From positions 496,001 to 560,000 of the forward strand of contig JBMNEH010000001.1 of NCBI GenBank assembly GCA_050948665.1: a stretch of 64,000 bases of DNA. The letters run 5' to 3'. The stretch comes from JBMNEH01 sp050948665 (GTDB taxonomy: Bacteria; Bacillota; Clostridia; Christensenellales; UMGS416). The notes under the pieces are model-generated. The model did not search any database. It worked only from the letters and a program-made list of their open reading frames with translations, and was not told where the DNA came from. Positions 1 through 8,457 of this stretch are shown piece by piece. The position numbers and the translations under genes were made by a program. Every line of letters begins with the position of its first letter. The stretch's first letter is position 1.

Positions 1-105
1 TTGGATACACCGATGCCGGCAGGGCCTCTTAGGGGAAAGACCGCCATCCCTTCGTTTTCGGTTTTGGCGGCCCTTTGCCGGGGGAGCCGGGCTGTCTCTC
101 AAACA

Positions 106-134
106 TTGACATTTTCATGGTTGAGGGCTATAAT
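106..134 (+). promoter_or_regulatory. sigma-A promoter of nifJ
   Basis: A consensus -35 TTGACA lies at 106-111 and a consensus -10 TATAAT at 129-134, separated by 17 bases. The predicted start of transcription gives a leader of about 75 bases before the nifJ ATG at 218. A perfect consensus fits a highly expressed central-metabolism gene. Confidence 0.85.
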
Positions 135-217
135 AAAAGTCAGTCATGGAGGGCTATGCATCTGTGACCCCGATAGCGCAAACGAATCTTTCGGTTAGAA
201 TAAAAAGGAGGTATTCC

Positions 218-3200
218 ATGTCCAAAAAGATGACTTTAGATGGCAATACTGCTGCGGCGCACGTCGCATACGCGTTCAGCGACGTAGCGGCTATCTACCC
301 TATCACACCGTCCTCGCCCATGGCTGAGTACGCGGATGAGCTGGCTGCAAAAGAAACCAAGAACCTGTTCGGACAGACCGTCCGAGTGGCGGAGATGCAG
401 TCTGAAGCCGGCGCGGCGGGCGCTGTCCACGGCGCACTGGCAACCGGCGCGCTGACCACCACTTTTACCGCATCCCAGGGATTGCTGCTGATGATCCCCA
501 ATATGTATAAGATCGCCGGTGAGCTGCTGCCCAGCGTATTCCATGTTTCCGCCCGGGCGATCGCCGCTTCCGCCCTGAACATTTTCGGTGATCACGCGGA
601 CGTTATGGCCTGCAGGCAGACCGGTTTCGCCATGCTGGCCTCCGCCAGCGTACAGGAAGCGATGGACCTGGCACTGGTGGCCCATGTGGCTACGCTGGAG
701 TCCTCCGTGCCTTTCCTGCATTTCTTTGACGGATTCCGTACTTCCCATGAGGTGCAGAAGATCGACGTGATCGATTATGAGGAGATGCGGCCGCTGCTCC
801 CCACCGAGAAGGTGGCGGCGTTCCGCGCCCGCGCCATGAACCCCGAGCATCCTCACCTTCAGGGCTCTGCCCAGAACCCGGACATCTACTTCCAAGGCCG
901 TGAAGCCGTCAACAAGTATTATGACGCCGTTCCCGCCATTGTGGAAGAGGCGATGAAGAAGGTTTCCGCCCTCACCAGCAGGCAATACAACCTGTTCGAT
1001 TATGTGGGCGCGCCGGATGCCGAGGATGTCATCATCTCCATGTGCTCCTCCTGTGATACCATTGAGGAGACCCTCAACTATCTCACCGCCCGCGGCGAAA
1101 AGGCAGGCGCTGTGAAGGTCCGCCTGTACCGGCCCTTCTCGGTGAAGCATCTGATGGATGCCATCCCCGCCACCTGCAAGCGCATCACCGTGCTGGACCG
1201 GACAAAGGAACCCGGCTCCCTCGGTGAACCCCTGTATCTGGATGTGGTTTCCGCGCTGGCTGAGGCCGGGCGCAATATGGAAGTGGTGCTGGCCGGCCGT
1301 TACGGCATGGGCTCCAAGGAATTCACTCCCTCCATGGTCAAGGCGATCTATGACAATATGCGCGGCGCGCAGAAGAATCACTTCACGGTGGGCATCGAGG
1401 ATGATGTGACCCATACCTCTCTCCCCATCAAGGATATCATCCATACCGACGCCGAAGGCACCAAGTCCTGCATGTTCTGGGGCTTCGGCTCCGACGGCAC
1501 GGTGGGTTCCAACAAGAACTCCATCAAGATCATCGGAGACCATACCGACCTGTATGCCCAGGGATATTTCTCCTACGACTCCAAGAAGTCCGGCGGCATC
1601 ACCATCAGCCACCTGCGCTTTGGAAAGACCCCCATCCAGGCCCCCTACCTCATTGAGTCGGCAGACTTTGTGGCCTGCCACAACTCCTCCTACATCACCC
1701 GGTATGATATGACCTCCGCCCTGAAGGAAGGCGGTGTGTTCCTGCTGAACAGCCCCTGGTCCGCCGAGGAGATGGAAGAGCAACTGCCGGCTTCCGTAAA
1801 GAACACACTGGCAAGGAAAAAGGTCCGGTTCTATAATCTGGACGCCGTCAAGGTAGCCACAGAGCTGGGACTTGCCCAGCTGGTGTCCACCGTCATGCAG
1901 GCTGCCTTCTTCAAGCTGGCCCAGGTGATCCCCTATGAGGAGGCCGAAGGATACATGAAGGCCGCCATTAAGAGAACCTTCTCCAGGAAGGGCGACGCGG
2001 TGGTCGCGCAGAACTATGCCGCGGTAGACAACGCCATCGCCGGACTGGTGGAAATCCCGGTGCCCGCCTCCTGGGCGGATACCACCGAGGGCGCGCCCCT
2101 CAGCCTGGCGACCGGAACCCCCTTTGTGGACTCCTTTATAGCCCCCATATTGGCGCAGGAGGGCGACAAGCTCCCCGTTTCCGCCATGGATCCCGCCGGC
2201 CGCTTTCCCGTCGGCACCACCAAGTACGAGAAGCGCGGTGTGGCGATCAATGTTCCCCAGTGGATACCCGAGAACTGTATCGGCTGTAATATGTGCTCCA
2301 TGGTGTGCCCCCATGCCGCCATCCGGCCCATCCTCGTACCCAAGGATGCCGAGACGCCCGAGGGATTTGTCACGAACAAGACCGTCGGCAGAGGTCTGGA
2401 GGATTACAGGGTACGGATCCAGGTTTCTCCGTTGGATTGCACCGGCTGCCGCAACTGCGTAAGCTCCTGCCTGGCCAAGAACAAGGCTCTTGTGATGAAG
2501 CCCCTGGACACCCAGATGGATCAGGCCCCCTTGTGGGACTACGCGGTGAGCCTGCCCGCGGCGAAGCCCGATGTGGCTTTCAACAACCCCAAGAACAGCC
2601 AATATCTGCAGCCGCTGTTTGAGTTCTCCGGCGCCTGCGCCGGCTGCGGCGAAACGCCTTATATCAAACTGGTGACCCAGCTCTTCGGCGACCGTATGAT
2701 CATCGCCAACGCCACCGGATGTTCCTCCATTTACGGAGGCTCCGCCCCCACCGTTCCCTACACCGTGAACGACAAGGGACACGGCCCCGCCTGGGCAAAC
2801 TCTCTGTTTGAAGACAACGCCGAATTCGGTTACGGCATGAACCTGGGGGTGACCCAGCGCCGGAAGGCTCTGGCTGACAAGGTAAAGGCGCTGATCGCCG
2901 TCGAATGGTGCAGCGAGGACATCAAGACCGCCGGCGCCGAGTGGCTGGAGAAGATGGATGACGCCGAGGGCTCCCGCGCTGCCGGCGAGAAACTGCTGGC
3001 CGCCTGCAAGGAAGGTGTGGATGTGGATCTTACCGGCACCGAGTGGGAAAAGGCGTGGCTGGAGAATGGCAGGAAGTGCCCCTGTGACGCCTGCACCCTG
3101 GCCTATGCCGTGATCGACGGCGCGGACCTGCTGACCAAGAAGTCCATATGGATCTTCGGCGGCGACGGCTGGGCTTACGACATCGGTTTCGGCGGCGTGG

Positions 3201-3790
3201 ACCACGTACTGGCAATGGGCGAGGACGTGAACATCCTGGTGGTCGATACCGAGGTGTACTCCAACACCGGCGGGCAGTCCTCCAAGGCAACCCCCACCGG
3301 CGCCATCGCCAAGTTTGCCGCCGCAGGCAAGCGCACCCGTAAGAAGGACCTGGGGATGATGGCGATGTCCTACGGTTATGTGTATGTGGCCAGCGTTGCG
3401 ATGGGCGCCAACCCCTCCCAGCTGGTGAGGGCGCTGACCGAGGCGGAGGCCTATCCCGGCCCCTCCATCGTTATCGCCTATGCCCCCTGCATCAACCACG
3501 GTATCAGGATGCATGACACCCAGGGCGAGGAGAAGAAGGCTGTGGAAGCAGGCTATTGGCAGCTCTACCGCTTCAACCCCGCGCTGGCAGATGAGGGCAA
3601 GAACCCCTTCATACTGGACAGCAAGGCGCCTACCGCTCCCTATCAGGACTTCCTGAAGGGCGAGAACCGCTATGCCGCCCTGCTGCGTCAGTATCCCGAT
3701 GAAGCGGCCGCCCTGTTCGCTCAGAATGAACAGGAGGCCCTCAAACGGCTGGAGACCTACAAGAAGCTGGCCGAGGAGCGGATACTGTAA
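218..3790 (+). CDS. nifJ: pyruvate:ferredoxin (flavodoxin) oxidoreductase
   Basis: Converts pyruvate, CoA and oxidised ferredoxin to acetyl-CoA, CO2 and reduced ferredoxin; cytoplasmic, the main pyruvate-oxidising enzyme of anaerobes. The 1190-residue length matches the single-chain homodimeric type. The pyrimidine-binding domain I is N-terminal (YPITPSSPMAEYAD). Two ferredoxin-type clusters start near residues 687 (CIGCNMCSMVC) and 741 (CTGCRNCVSSC), a third Cys pair is CAGCGE, and the thiamine diphosphate motif GGDGWAYDIGFGG starts near residue 981. The ATG at 218 is preceded by AAGGAGG at the right distance, so the 24 codons of open frame upstream are excluded. The gene is monocistronic, with its own promoter and a strong terminator. 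Confidence 0.97.
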   Translation: MSKKMTLDGNTAAAHVAYAFSDVAAIYPITPSSPMAEYADELAAKETKNLFGQTVRVAEMQSEAGAAGAVHGALATGALTTTFTASQGLLLMIPNMYKIAGELLPSVFHVSARAIAASALNIFGDHADVMACRQTGFAMLASASVQEAMDLALVAHVATLESSVPFLHFFDGFRTSHEVQKIDVIDYEEMRPLLPTEKVAAFRARAMNPEHPHLQGSAQNPDIYFQGREAVNKYYDAVPAIVEEAMKKVSALTSRQYNLFDYVGAPDAEDVIISMCSSCDTIEETLNYLTARGEKAGAVKVRLYRPFSVKHLMDAIPATCKRITVLDRTKEPGSLGEPLYLDVVSALAEAGRNMEVVLAGRYGMGSKEFTPSMVKAIYDNMRGAQKNHFTVGIEDDVTHTSLPIKDIIHTDAEGTKSCMFWGFGSDGTVGSNKNSIKIIGDHTDLYAQGYFSYDSKKSGGITISHLRFGKTPIQAPYLIESADFVACHNSSYITRYDMTSALKEGGVFLLNSPWSAEEMEEQLPASVKNTLARKKVRFYNLDAVKVATELGLAQLVSTVMQAAFFKLAQVIPYEEAEGYMKAAIKRTFSRKGDAVVAQNYAAVDNAIAGLVEIPVPASWADTTEGAPLSLATGTPFVDSFIAPILAQEGDKLPVSAMDPAGRFPVGTTKYEKRGVAINVPQWIPENCIGCNMCSMVCPHAAIRPILVPKDAETPEGFVTNKTVGRGLEDYRVRIQVSPLDCTGCRNCVSSCLAKNKALVMKPLDTQMDQAPLWDYAVSLPAAKPDVAFNNPKNSQYLQPLFEFSGACAGCGETPYIKLVTQLFGDRMIIANATGCSSIYGGSAPTVPYTVNDKGHGPAWANSLFEDNAEFGYGMNLGVTQRRKALADKVKALIAVEWCSEDIKTAGAEWLEKMDDAEGSRAAGEKLLAACKEGVDVDLTGTEWEKAWLENGRKCPCDACTLAYAVIDGADLLTKKSIWIFGGDGWAYDIGFGGVDHVLAMGEDVNILVVDTEVYSNTGGQSSKATPTGAIAKFAAAGKRTRKKDLGMMAMSYGYVYVASVAMGANPSQLVRALTEAEAYPGPSIVIAYAPCINHGIRMHDTQGEEKKAVEAGYWQLYRFNPALADEGKNPFILDSKAPTAPYQDFLKGENRYAALLRQYPDEAAALFAQNEQEALKRLETYKKLAEERIL

Positions 3791-3845
3791 AACCCGGCAA
3801 AAGGCGCCCGAAGGCGCCCCGCCATAGGGATCGTCCTTGAAAGAT

Positions 3846-3881
3846 CCGGCATAGCCGCGAGAAGCGGCTATGCCGGTTTTA
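3846..3881 (+). terminator. intrinsic terminator of nifJ
   Basis: A perfect 13-bp stem (3846-3858 with 3864-3876, loop GAGAA) is followed by TTTTA on the + strand, 55 bases after the nifJ stop. Confidence 0.85.
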
Positions 3882-3927
3882 TGTCCCATCTCCCGGGACA
3901 AGGCGATGCACGAAAGAAATTTTAAAC

Positions 3928-3953
3928 GCTGCCCGGATCATTTCCCGGGCAGC
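3928..3953 (-). terminator. probable terminator of the 5.2-4.0 kb minus-strand unit
   Basis: 9-bp inverted repeat GCTGCCCGG/CCGGGCAGC (3928-3936, 3945-3953). Read on the minus strand it is followed by an A/T-rich stretch with short T runs. It lies 60 bases after the stop of the membrane protein gene and faces the nifJ terminator. Confidence 0.5.
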
Positions 3954-4013
3954 GGCGGATTATCTTCCCTTTGTCTTCCCCAATGTTACGGGCGACGGCT
4001 TTTCGGGGATGAA

Positions 4014-5180
4014 TCACACGGCCGGTTCTTCTTTTTCCGCCGGGACTTTTTCCGGTATTTTGATCAGCATGAGAAGGAGAAGGAGCAGGCCTATCCCCGC
4101 GATGACGGCGCCCTGTATGAGCAGGGGCAGGAAATAGACCGACATGAGACGGGTCAGGCTGTTCGAGATCTCCAGGCGCGCATAATCGGACACGGCGGAA
4201 AGGAGGACGCCCTTAACCGCAGCGATGATGCCCGGACGCCCGATCAGGGCGAGAAGGACAACGAGGGCGCCGCCGGCAAGCAGCGGGATCCCCACATACT
4301 TCCCCAGCGCTTTCCGGGAACGCACCTTCAATCCCGCTATCAACGCAATAAGCGCAACCACAAGCAGCCCTCCCGCAAGGGCGGTGATCCGTATGGCCCG
4401 CAGAAAGGTTTTTACCAGAATGAGGTTTTCCTCAGACGCCGACTGCCCGAATTCCGTACTAAAATTGAATATCGCGGGGAGGTTGTCATTGACGGAAGCC
4501 AGCGCGTCCATATAATCGGCGATTTGGTCTTCCCGCCAGTCCACTTTTTTGCCATTCCATTTATCGGGAAACTGGCAGAGGTTATACAGGATCTCCACGC
4601 CGGGCGGCACCTGAGAAAGGCGGTGCTTAAAATCGGCAATATCCTCATCGGTGGCTTCCGGCAACGCGTGATAGGCGATCAATACGGCGTCCCTGCCCTC
4701 CTGCCCGGATAGGCGCTGCTTTACAAGCTCCATATCCCAGTTGATATCGGGCCAGATATCTTTGGAATCGATCCAGGCATACAGGCTGTCCACGCTGGAG
4801 GAAACGGTATTGATGATGAAATCATCCGTTATAAGCAGTTCCTTGACCTCACGCCATTCCGCGGCTTTCATAAAGGACACCAAAAGCACGATATCCGGCT
4901 CGTTTACGCCGCTTAAAGATTCTTTGTTCTCGAAACGCTGCTTCGCCCGCCATGTTGAAAAAACCTCAAGGGTGGCCGGAACAAGCTCGGACGTGATAAA
5001 TTCCTCGGTGAGGGATTCCTTCACCAAGGAGGGGTTGAATAAAACACGCCACGCGTTAAAGCTGAGCAAGCCGATCACGATAAACAAACCGAGCAGGATC
5101 GCCAGGGTGACAAAAAGGCCCGAACGTGTTTTTTTCTTCGGAGTCTCCGTCGTCTGCTGCAGGGTATCCAGGGTATCCAT
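4014..5180 (-). CDS. membrane protein of unknown function
   Basis: 388 residues with no family that I recognise. A hydrophobic segment at about residues 24-46 follows a short positively charged cytoplasmic N-terminus. A soluble region of about 200 residues follows, rich in Trp, Asp and Glu, so probably outside the membrane. Three more hydrophobic segments lie in the last third (around AGGLLVVALIALIAGL, GIPLLAGGALVVLLALI and a long one near the end). The ATG at 5180 has GGAGGTGA upstream. The start is 2 bases from the stop of the preceding lipoprotein gene, so the two are co-transcribed. A cell-envelope role is inferred from topology only. Confidence 0.75.
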   Translation of the reverse strand: MDTLDTLQQTTETPKKKTRSGLFVTLAILLGLFIVIGLLSFNAWRVLFNPSLVKESLTEEFITSELVPATLEVFSTWRAKQRFENKESLSGVNEPDIVLLVSFMKAAEWREVKELLITDDFIINTVSSSVDSLYAWIDSKDIWPDINWDMELVKQRLSGQEGRDAVLIAYHALPEATDEDIADFKHRLSQVPPGVEILYNLCQFPDKWNGKKVDWREDQIADYMDALASVNDNLPAIFNFSTEFGQSASEENLILVKTFLRAIRITALAGGLLVVALIALIAGLKVRSRKALGKYVGIPLLAGGALVVLLALIGRPGIIAAVKGVLLSAVSDYARLEISNSLTRLMSVYFLPLLIQGAVIAGIGLLLLLLMLIKIPEKVPAEKEEPAV

Positions 5181-5182
5181 GG

Positions 5183-5689
5183 CTATTCACCTCCGTAAAT
5201 CTTAATATATACCATTTCTGTGCCTTGTTGCTGCAGGATCATTGTATCCCCATCGATCCTGCCGTTCACTGTGCCCGCCATTTCATCCGAACCCGCCGGC
5301 GCCAGGGCAAACCGTATCACGCCGTCGGAATATTGGTATTCCCCGTGGCTGAAAGTAGCGGTCGCCGTTTCATTCAGATAGGGGCTGATATAGTCCCATG
5401 TAGCCTCGCAGCTGTCCCACCCCTCTACGTTTGCATGCAGGACGACCCCGCCGGGGAAGAAGCGCAGCACACTGTATACGACTTGGTGGGCTTCCGGCGG
5501 CGACTCCATGCAAAAGGCGGCGTCAAGGGGCTCCAAAGCCCCCATCGTTGGCGCGGGTGTGCTGACAGCTGCCGGGACGGGGGTGTTGATTTCCCCGGAA
5601 GAGGGCATCACTCCCGTCAGGGTGTCACAGCCAGATATAAACAATACAAGCAATGCAGCGATTACAGCAGGAACAGCTTTCTTTATCAT
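5183..5689 (-). CDS. putative lipoprotein of unknown function
   Basis: 168 residues from the ATG at 5689, chosen because GGAG sits 8-9 bases upstream and the product then begins with a lipoprotein signal peptide (MIKK, hydrophobic stretch, lipobox FISGC with Cys21). A Pro/Thr/Ser-rich linker follows, then a compact domain of about 125 residues with no recognised family. Longer readings upstream lack a ribosome binding site. It is the first gene of a two-gene unit with the membrane protein that follows 2 bases later, suggesting that the two work together at the membrane. Confidence 0.75.
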   Translation of the reverse strand: MIKKAVPAVIAALLVLFISGCDTLTGVMPSSGEINTPVPAAVSTPAPTMGALEPLDAAFCMESPPEAHQVVYSVLRFFPGGVVLHANVEGWDSCEATWDYISPYLNETATATFSHGEYQYSDGVIRFALAPAGSDEMAGTVNGRIDGDTMILQQQGTEMVYIKIYGGE

Positions 5690-5783
5690 GATCCCGACTC
5701 CGTTCATTGGATGTTTGGTTTTATGTTCTGCATAAAGCAATATTTGCGGACGCGGATCTTTACTGCGATGGATTATCATTTTA

Positions 5784-5803
5784 AGGGACGGGCAACCGTC
5801 CCT
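5784..5803 (-). other. hairpin in the leader of the lipoprotein operon
   Basis: Perfect 8-bp inverted repeat AGGGACGG/CCGTCCCT with a 4-base loop, between the promoter (-10 at 5830-5835) and the start codon at 5689. There is no clear T run, so it may be an mRNA 5' structure rather than a terminator. Downstream hairpin for the converging ABC permease transcript is the alternative. Confidence 0.4.
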
Positions 5804-5829
5804 CTCATACGTATATTTGATTCAATTTC

Positions 5830-5858
5830 ATTATAGTGTTTGTTGCGCGATACGTCAA
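5830..5858 (-). promoter_or_regulatory. promoter of the lipoprotein/membrane protein operon
   Basis: On the minus strand: -35 TTGACG (5853-5858), 17-base spacer, -10 TATAAT (5830-5835). It gives a leader of about 135 bases that contains the 5784-5803 hairpin. Confidence 0.75.
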
Positions 5859-5926
5859 TACTTTCCGACCGGGTTGTCGCCGGCGCGGATGGAGGGGCCT
5901 CGTTTTCATGCATATCCGAAAGCGCC

Positions 5927-6658
5927 TTATAGTATCCATTTGCGATTGATATTGTGCCGGCAAATGAAAAACAGCGCCGCTGCGAAGACCAGCAGCATCC
6001 CGAAAGAGAGGAGCGCGGGGAGGGTATTTGCTCCTACGAGCGCGCCTTTGAGGATGTCGGTTCCGTAAGTGAGGGGCAGGCAGTAGGAAACGGGACGCAG
6101 GAACACCGGCAGTTCGGAAAGCGGAATAAAGAGTCCGCAGAGAAACAGCATCGGAAAGCGGAAAAAATTGGAAAATGTCTGCGCCTCAAATACCTGTTTC
6201 GCCGATACGGCGATCAGCAGCCCGGTCAACGCCGAGGTTATGGCGACCATGAAAACCGCAAGCAGCAACACAACCCAGTTTACCGCGCGCAAATCGACAA
6301 AAAAACTTGCGAAAATGACCGGGACAAAGGCATTGAATACGCCGAACAAAACCGTTCCGGCAATTTTCGCGAGCACCATAACATTGAGGCTGATGGGCGC
6401 CAGCAGTAACCGGTCAAACGACTTCCCGCTCCGCTCAAAGGTGATCGTAACAGCGAGCATAGAGGTGGTGCCGAATAAAACGCTCATTGAGATCAGACCG
6501 GGAAGTAATTCCGGAATGTTCCCGCCGGGAGAGCGAATGAGCTGCATCAGCGTCCAGGAAAGGGGAAAAATGATGCCCCAACTGATATTCGGCGGTTTGA
6601 GGTAATAGTTTTTTATATCCTTTTTCAGAATATTCCAAAATGCGATCCAGCTTTTCAT
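5927..6658 (-). CDS. ABC-2 type transporter permease
   Basis: 243 residues with about six hydrophobic segments and the ABC-2 layout (SMSVLFGTTSMLAVTITFERSGKSFDRLLLAPIS-like region after the first membrane pair, and a late FFRFPMLFLCGLFIPLSELP loop). It forms the membrane channel of an exporter with the ATPase encoded just upstream; its ATG overlaps the ATPase TGA (TGATG), so translation is coupled. This class exports drugs, lipids or peptides; the substrate cannot be read from the sequence. The operon starts with an ArsR-type repressor, so expression is probably inducible. Confidence 0.88.
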   Translation of the reverse strand: MKSWIAFWNILKKDIKNYYLKPPNISWGIIFPLSWTLMQLIRSPGGNIPELLPGLISMSVLFGTTSMLAVTITFERSGKSFDRLLLAPISLNVMVLAKIAGTVLFGVFNAFVPVIFASFFVDLRAVNWVVLLLAVFMVAITSALTGLLIAVSAKQVFEAQTFSNFFRFPMLFLCGLFIPLSELPVFLRPVSYCLPLTYGTDILKGALVGANTLPALLSFGMLLVFAAALFFICRHNINRKWIL

Positions 6659-7623
6659 CAGCGGCCCCCTTTCTCCCCGTCTTTCTTCAGCGCGGAAGAG
6701 TCAATGCCGGTCAGCCTGACAAAAACATCTTCCAGGGAAGGACGCAGCACCCGCGCTTCATACACTTCCACCTGATTGTTATGAAAAAAATCCATGACCG
6801 GGAACAGCGGAAGGGGCTGCGCGGATGTCATTACAAGAGAATGATCGGGCCGGATGGTGACCTCGCTTCCCTTAAAACGGGCCTGAAGCGCAGCGGGTAA
6901 TCCTTCGATATTTCTGTCGGTAACAAACCGCACAGCGTGGTTATGGGAGATACTTTCCATCAACCGGGGAACGGTGCCCGATGCGACGATCCGGCCCTCC
7001 GCTATAAAGGCGATCCTGTCGCAGATGCGTTCGGCCTCCTCGATATAATGGGTGGTAAGGAAGATGGTAGTCCCTTTCTCTTTCAATCCCACGATCATAT
7101 CGCGGATTTGCCTGGAGCTTTCCACATCGATCCCGGTTGTCGGTTCATCCAGAAAAAGAACTTGGGGGGAATGGATAAGCGCCGCCGCGATCGTCAGTCT
7201 GCGGCGCATTCCTTTGGAATAGGCTTTAAACGGACGTTTGCCCGCGTCTTTCAGCCTGAACAGCTCCAAGAGCTGACGGGCGCGGGACTCCCTTTCTTCC
7301 TTGCGCATCCCATACAGCGCAGCGCAAAAACAGAGGTTGTCAAACCCGTCCATCTCATTGTAAAGATTGCTTTCATCCGGAACGATGCCCATGATGGCTT
7401 GCGCCTTTTTTGTTTGACGCTTTACGTCTATGCCGTCAATTGCGATCTCCCCGGCAGTGGGTCGGGACAAGCCGGTCATCATATTGAGGGTGGAGGTTTT
7501 TCCCGCTCCGTTCGGCCCTAAAAAGCCGAATATTTCACCCTTCCCGATGTCAAAAGAGATATCATCCACGGCGGTAAAGCTGCCGTATTTCTTTTTCAGG
7601 TTTGAAACACTGACCATTCCCAT
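6658..7623 (-). CDS. ABC transporter ATP-binding protein (ABC-2 exporter)
   Basis: 321 residues. Walker A GPNGAGKTS, Q-loop region, signature-like YSKGMRRRLTIAAALI, Walker B VLFLDEPTTGID and the switch His in TTHYIEEAE are all present. A C-terminal extension of about 90 residues is typical of ABC-2 (DrrA/NatA-like) ATPases. The ATG at 7623 lies just after the ArsR stop (5 bases); GGGAG from the end of arsR serves as ribosome binding site. ATG at 7617 is a possible alternative start. It pairs with the permease encoded immediately downstream. Confidence 0.92.
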   Translation of the reverse strand: MGMVSVSNLKKKYGSFTAVDDISFDIGKGEIFGFLGPNGAGKTSTLNMMTGLSRPTAGEIAIDGIDVKRQTKKAQAIMGIVPDESNLYNEMDGFDNLCFCAALYGMRKEERESRARQLLELFRLKDAGKRPFKAYSKGMRRRLTIAAALIHSPQVLFLDEPTTGIDVESSRQIRDMIVGLKEKGTTIFLTTHYIEEAERICDRIAFIAEGRIVASGTVPRLMESISHNHAVRFVTDRNIEGLPAALQARFKGSEVTIRPDHSLVMTSAQPLPLFPVMDFFHNNQVEVYEARVLRPSLEDVFVRLTGIDSSALKKDGEKGGR

Positions 7624-7628
7624 GATCC

Positions 7629-8024
7629 TTATTCTCCCTTGCCGTGATCCGCGCCGTGGCAAAACGCCTTGACCTCATCACTGCACGTGCCTTTCCTCGG
7701 ACAATCCGGCTTTGCAGCGGCAGGGCACTCATCGCGGTTTTTTGGCTGACAGGCTTCCTGCTCGATGTCTGCCAAGGCCCGGATCTCCTTTGCCAGCGCA
7801 TGCAGTACCGGACGCTCTACGGTATAGTGCATGAAATACCCGCGCTTTTCTCCCGCAAGCAAACCGGCTTCCCGCAGCACTTTCAGATGCTGGGAGACGG
7901 TAGCTTCGGTCAATTGCAGCTCGTTTGCCAGCGCGCGGACGCAGTAGTTATGCCGCAGGAGCAAGTTCAAAATGCTCATACGCGTCTCATCGGCAATGGC
8001 TTTCAATACATTTTTCATATTCAT
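7629..8024 (-). CDS. ArsR/SmtB-family repressor with a Cys-rich tail
   Basis: 131 residues. The winged-helix domain (about residues 5-75) has the ArsR pattern ADETRMSILNLL, recognition helix TEATVSQHLKVLREAGLL and wing EKRGYFMHYTV. The last 40 residues hold five Cys (92, 100, 108, 114, 122) with His123 and His127, a likely metal or thiol sensor region. The ATG at 8024 is preferred because GGAGG would abut the ATG at 8030. It heads the operon with the ABC exporter. A palindrome overlaps its own promoter, so autorepression is likely. The effector is unknown. Confidence 0.88.
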   Translation of the reverse strand: MNMKNVLKAIADETRMSILNLLLRHNYCVRALANELQLTEATVSQHLKVLREAGLLAGEKRGYFMHYTVERPVLHALAKEIRALADIEQEACQPKNRDECPAAAKPDCPRKGTCSDEVKAFCHGADHGKGE

Positions 8025-8065
8025 GGTCATCCTCCAGCGTTTTGATTAAGTGTTTACCTAAATAG

Positions 8066-8094
8066 ATTCTATCAAGAATTATTAATTAGGTCAA
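8066..8094 (-). promoter_or_regulatory. promoter of arsR-ABC exporter operon
   Basis: Minus strand -35 TTGACC (8089-8094), 17-base spacer, -10 TAGAAT (8066-8071). The start of transcription would be about 35 bases before the arsR ATG. Confidence 0.8.
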
Positions 8095-8101
8095 TACCTA
8101 A
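8086..8101. promoter_or_regulatory. palindromic operator over the arsR -35 box
   Basis: TTAGGT-CAAT-ACCTAA is a perfect 6-bp inverted repeat with a 4-base spacer, covering the -35 element. A further ACCTAA half site lies at 8056-8061 downstream of the -10. The placement is right for repression by the adjacent ArsR protein; binding is inferred. Confidence 0.65.
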
Positions 8102-8127
8102 TCGGAAAAATCAGGAATTAAAAAGAA

Positions 8128-8160
8128 CCCCGGGATCCGGGTTGAACGCGGATCCCGGGG
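8128..8160 (-). terminator. intrinsic terminator of the feo operon
   Basis: Perfect 12-bp stem CCCCGGGATCCG/CGGATCCCGGGG (8128-8139, 8149-8160). On the minus strand it is followed by TTCTTTTTAATT, so it ends the feoA-feoB-Cys-rich transcript. Confidence 0.85.
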
Positions 8161-8253
8161 CGAATCATATACTGCAGACAATTATTTACGCAGGTTCGTT
8201 TTTCAAAAGGGAGGATGGACGCGCATGCCCGTATCCCCTTCAAAGATTCGGGT

Positions 8254-8433
8254 TTAACCTTTTCTGTTATCGGAGGTACTGCCGCCGCGTTCACCGCCAA
8301 TCCCGGCTCCGCATCGGTTTGCATAAGGGCAGCCGATGCAGGAGGGTTTGCTGCGTTTTTTCGTACGGAAAAAATACCACAGAATACCTGCCACCATGAC
8401 AAGCAAAATCAAAACAACGATAATATCTTTCAT
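8254..8433 (-). CDS. FeoB-associated Cys-rich membrane protein
   Basis: 59 residues from the ATG at 8433 (an in-frame GTG at 8439 is an alternative). One membrane helix (IIVVLILLVMVAGILWYFF) is followed by a basic patch and the motif CIGCPYANRCG, the hallmark of the small Cys-rich family found next to feoB in Clostridia. It lies 24 bases after feoB on the same strand and before the operon terminator. A role in iron delivery or FeoB assembly is inferred from family and context. The ribosome binding site is weak, so translation may depend on feoB. Confidence 0.85.
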   Translation of the reverse strand: MKDIIVVLILLVMVAGILWYFFRTKKRSKPSCIGCPYANRCGAGIGGERGGSTSDNRKG

Positions 8434-8457
8434 AACCACGGATCCCGTCAGAAAATT

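Noticed and set aside
1..198. 65-codon frame at the left edge
   Set aside because: It runs across the nifJ promoter and leader and has no start signal; composition does not look coding.
236..3901. 1221-codon open frame antisense to nifJ
   Set aside because: It mirrors the nifJ codons, has no ribosome binding site and a low-complexity Gly/His/Leu-rich product; GC-rich third positions explain the absence of stops.
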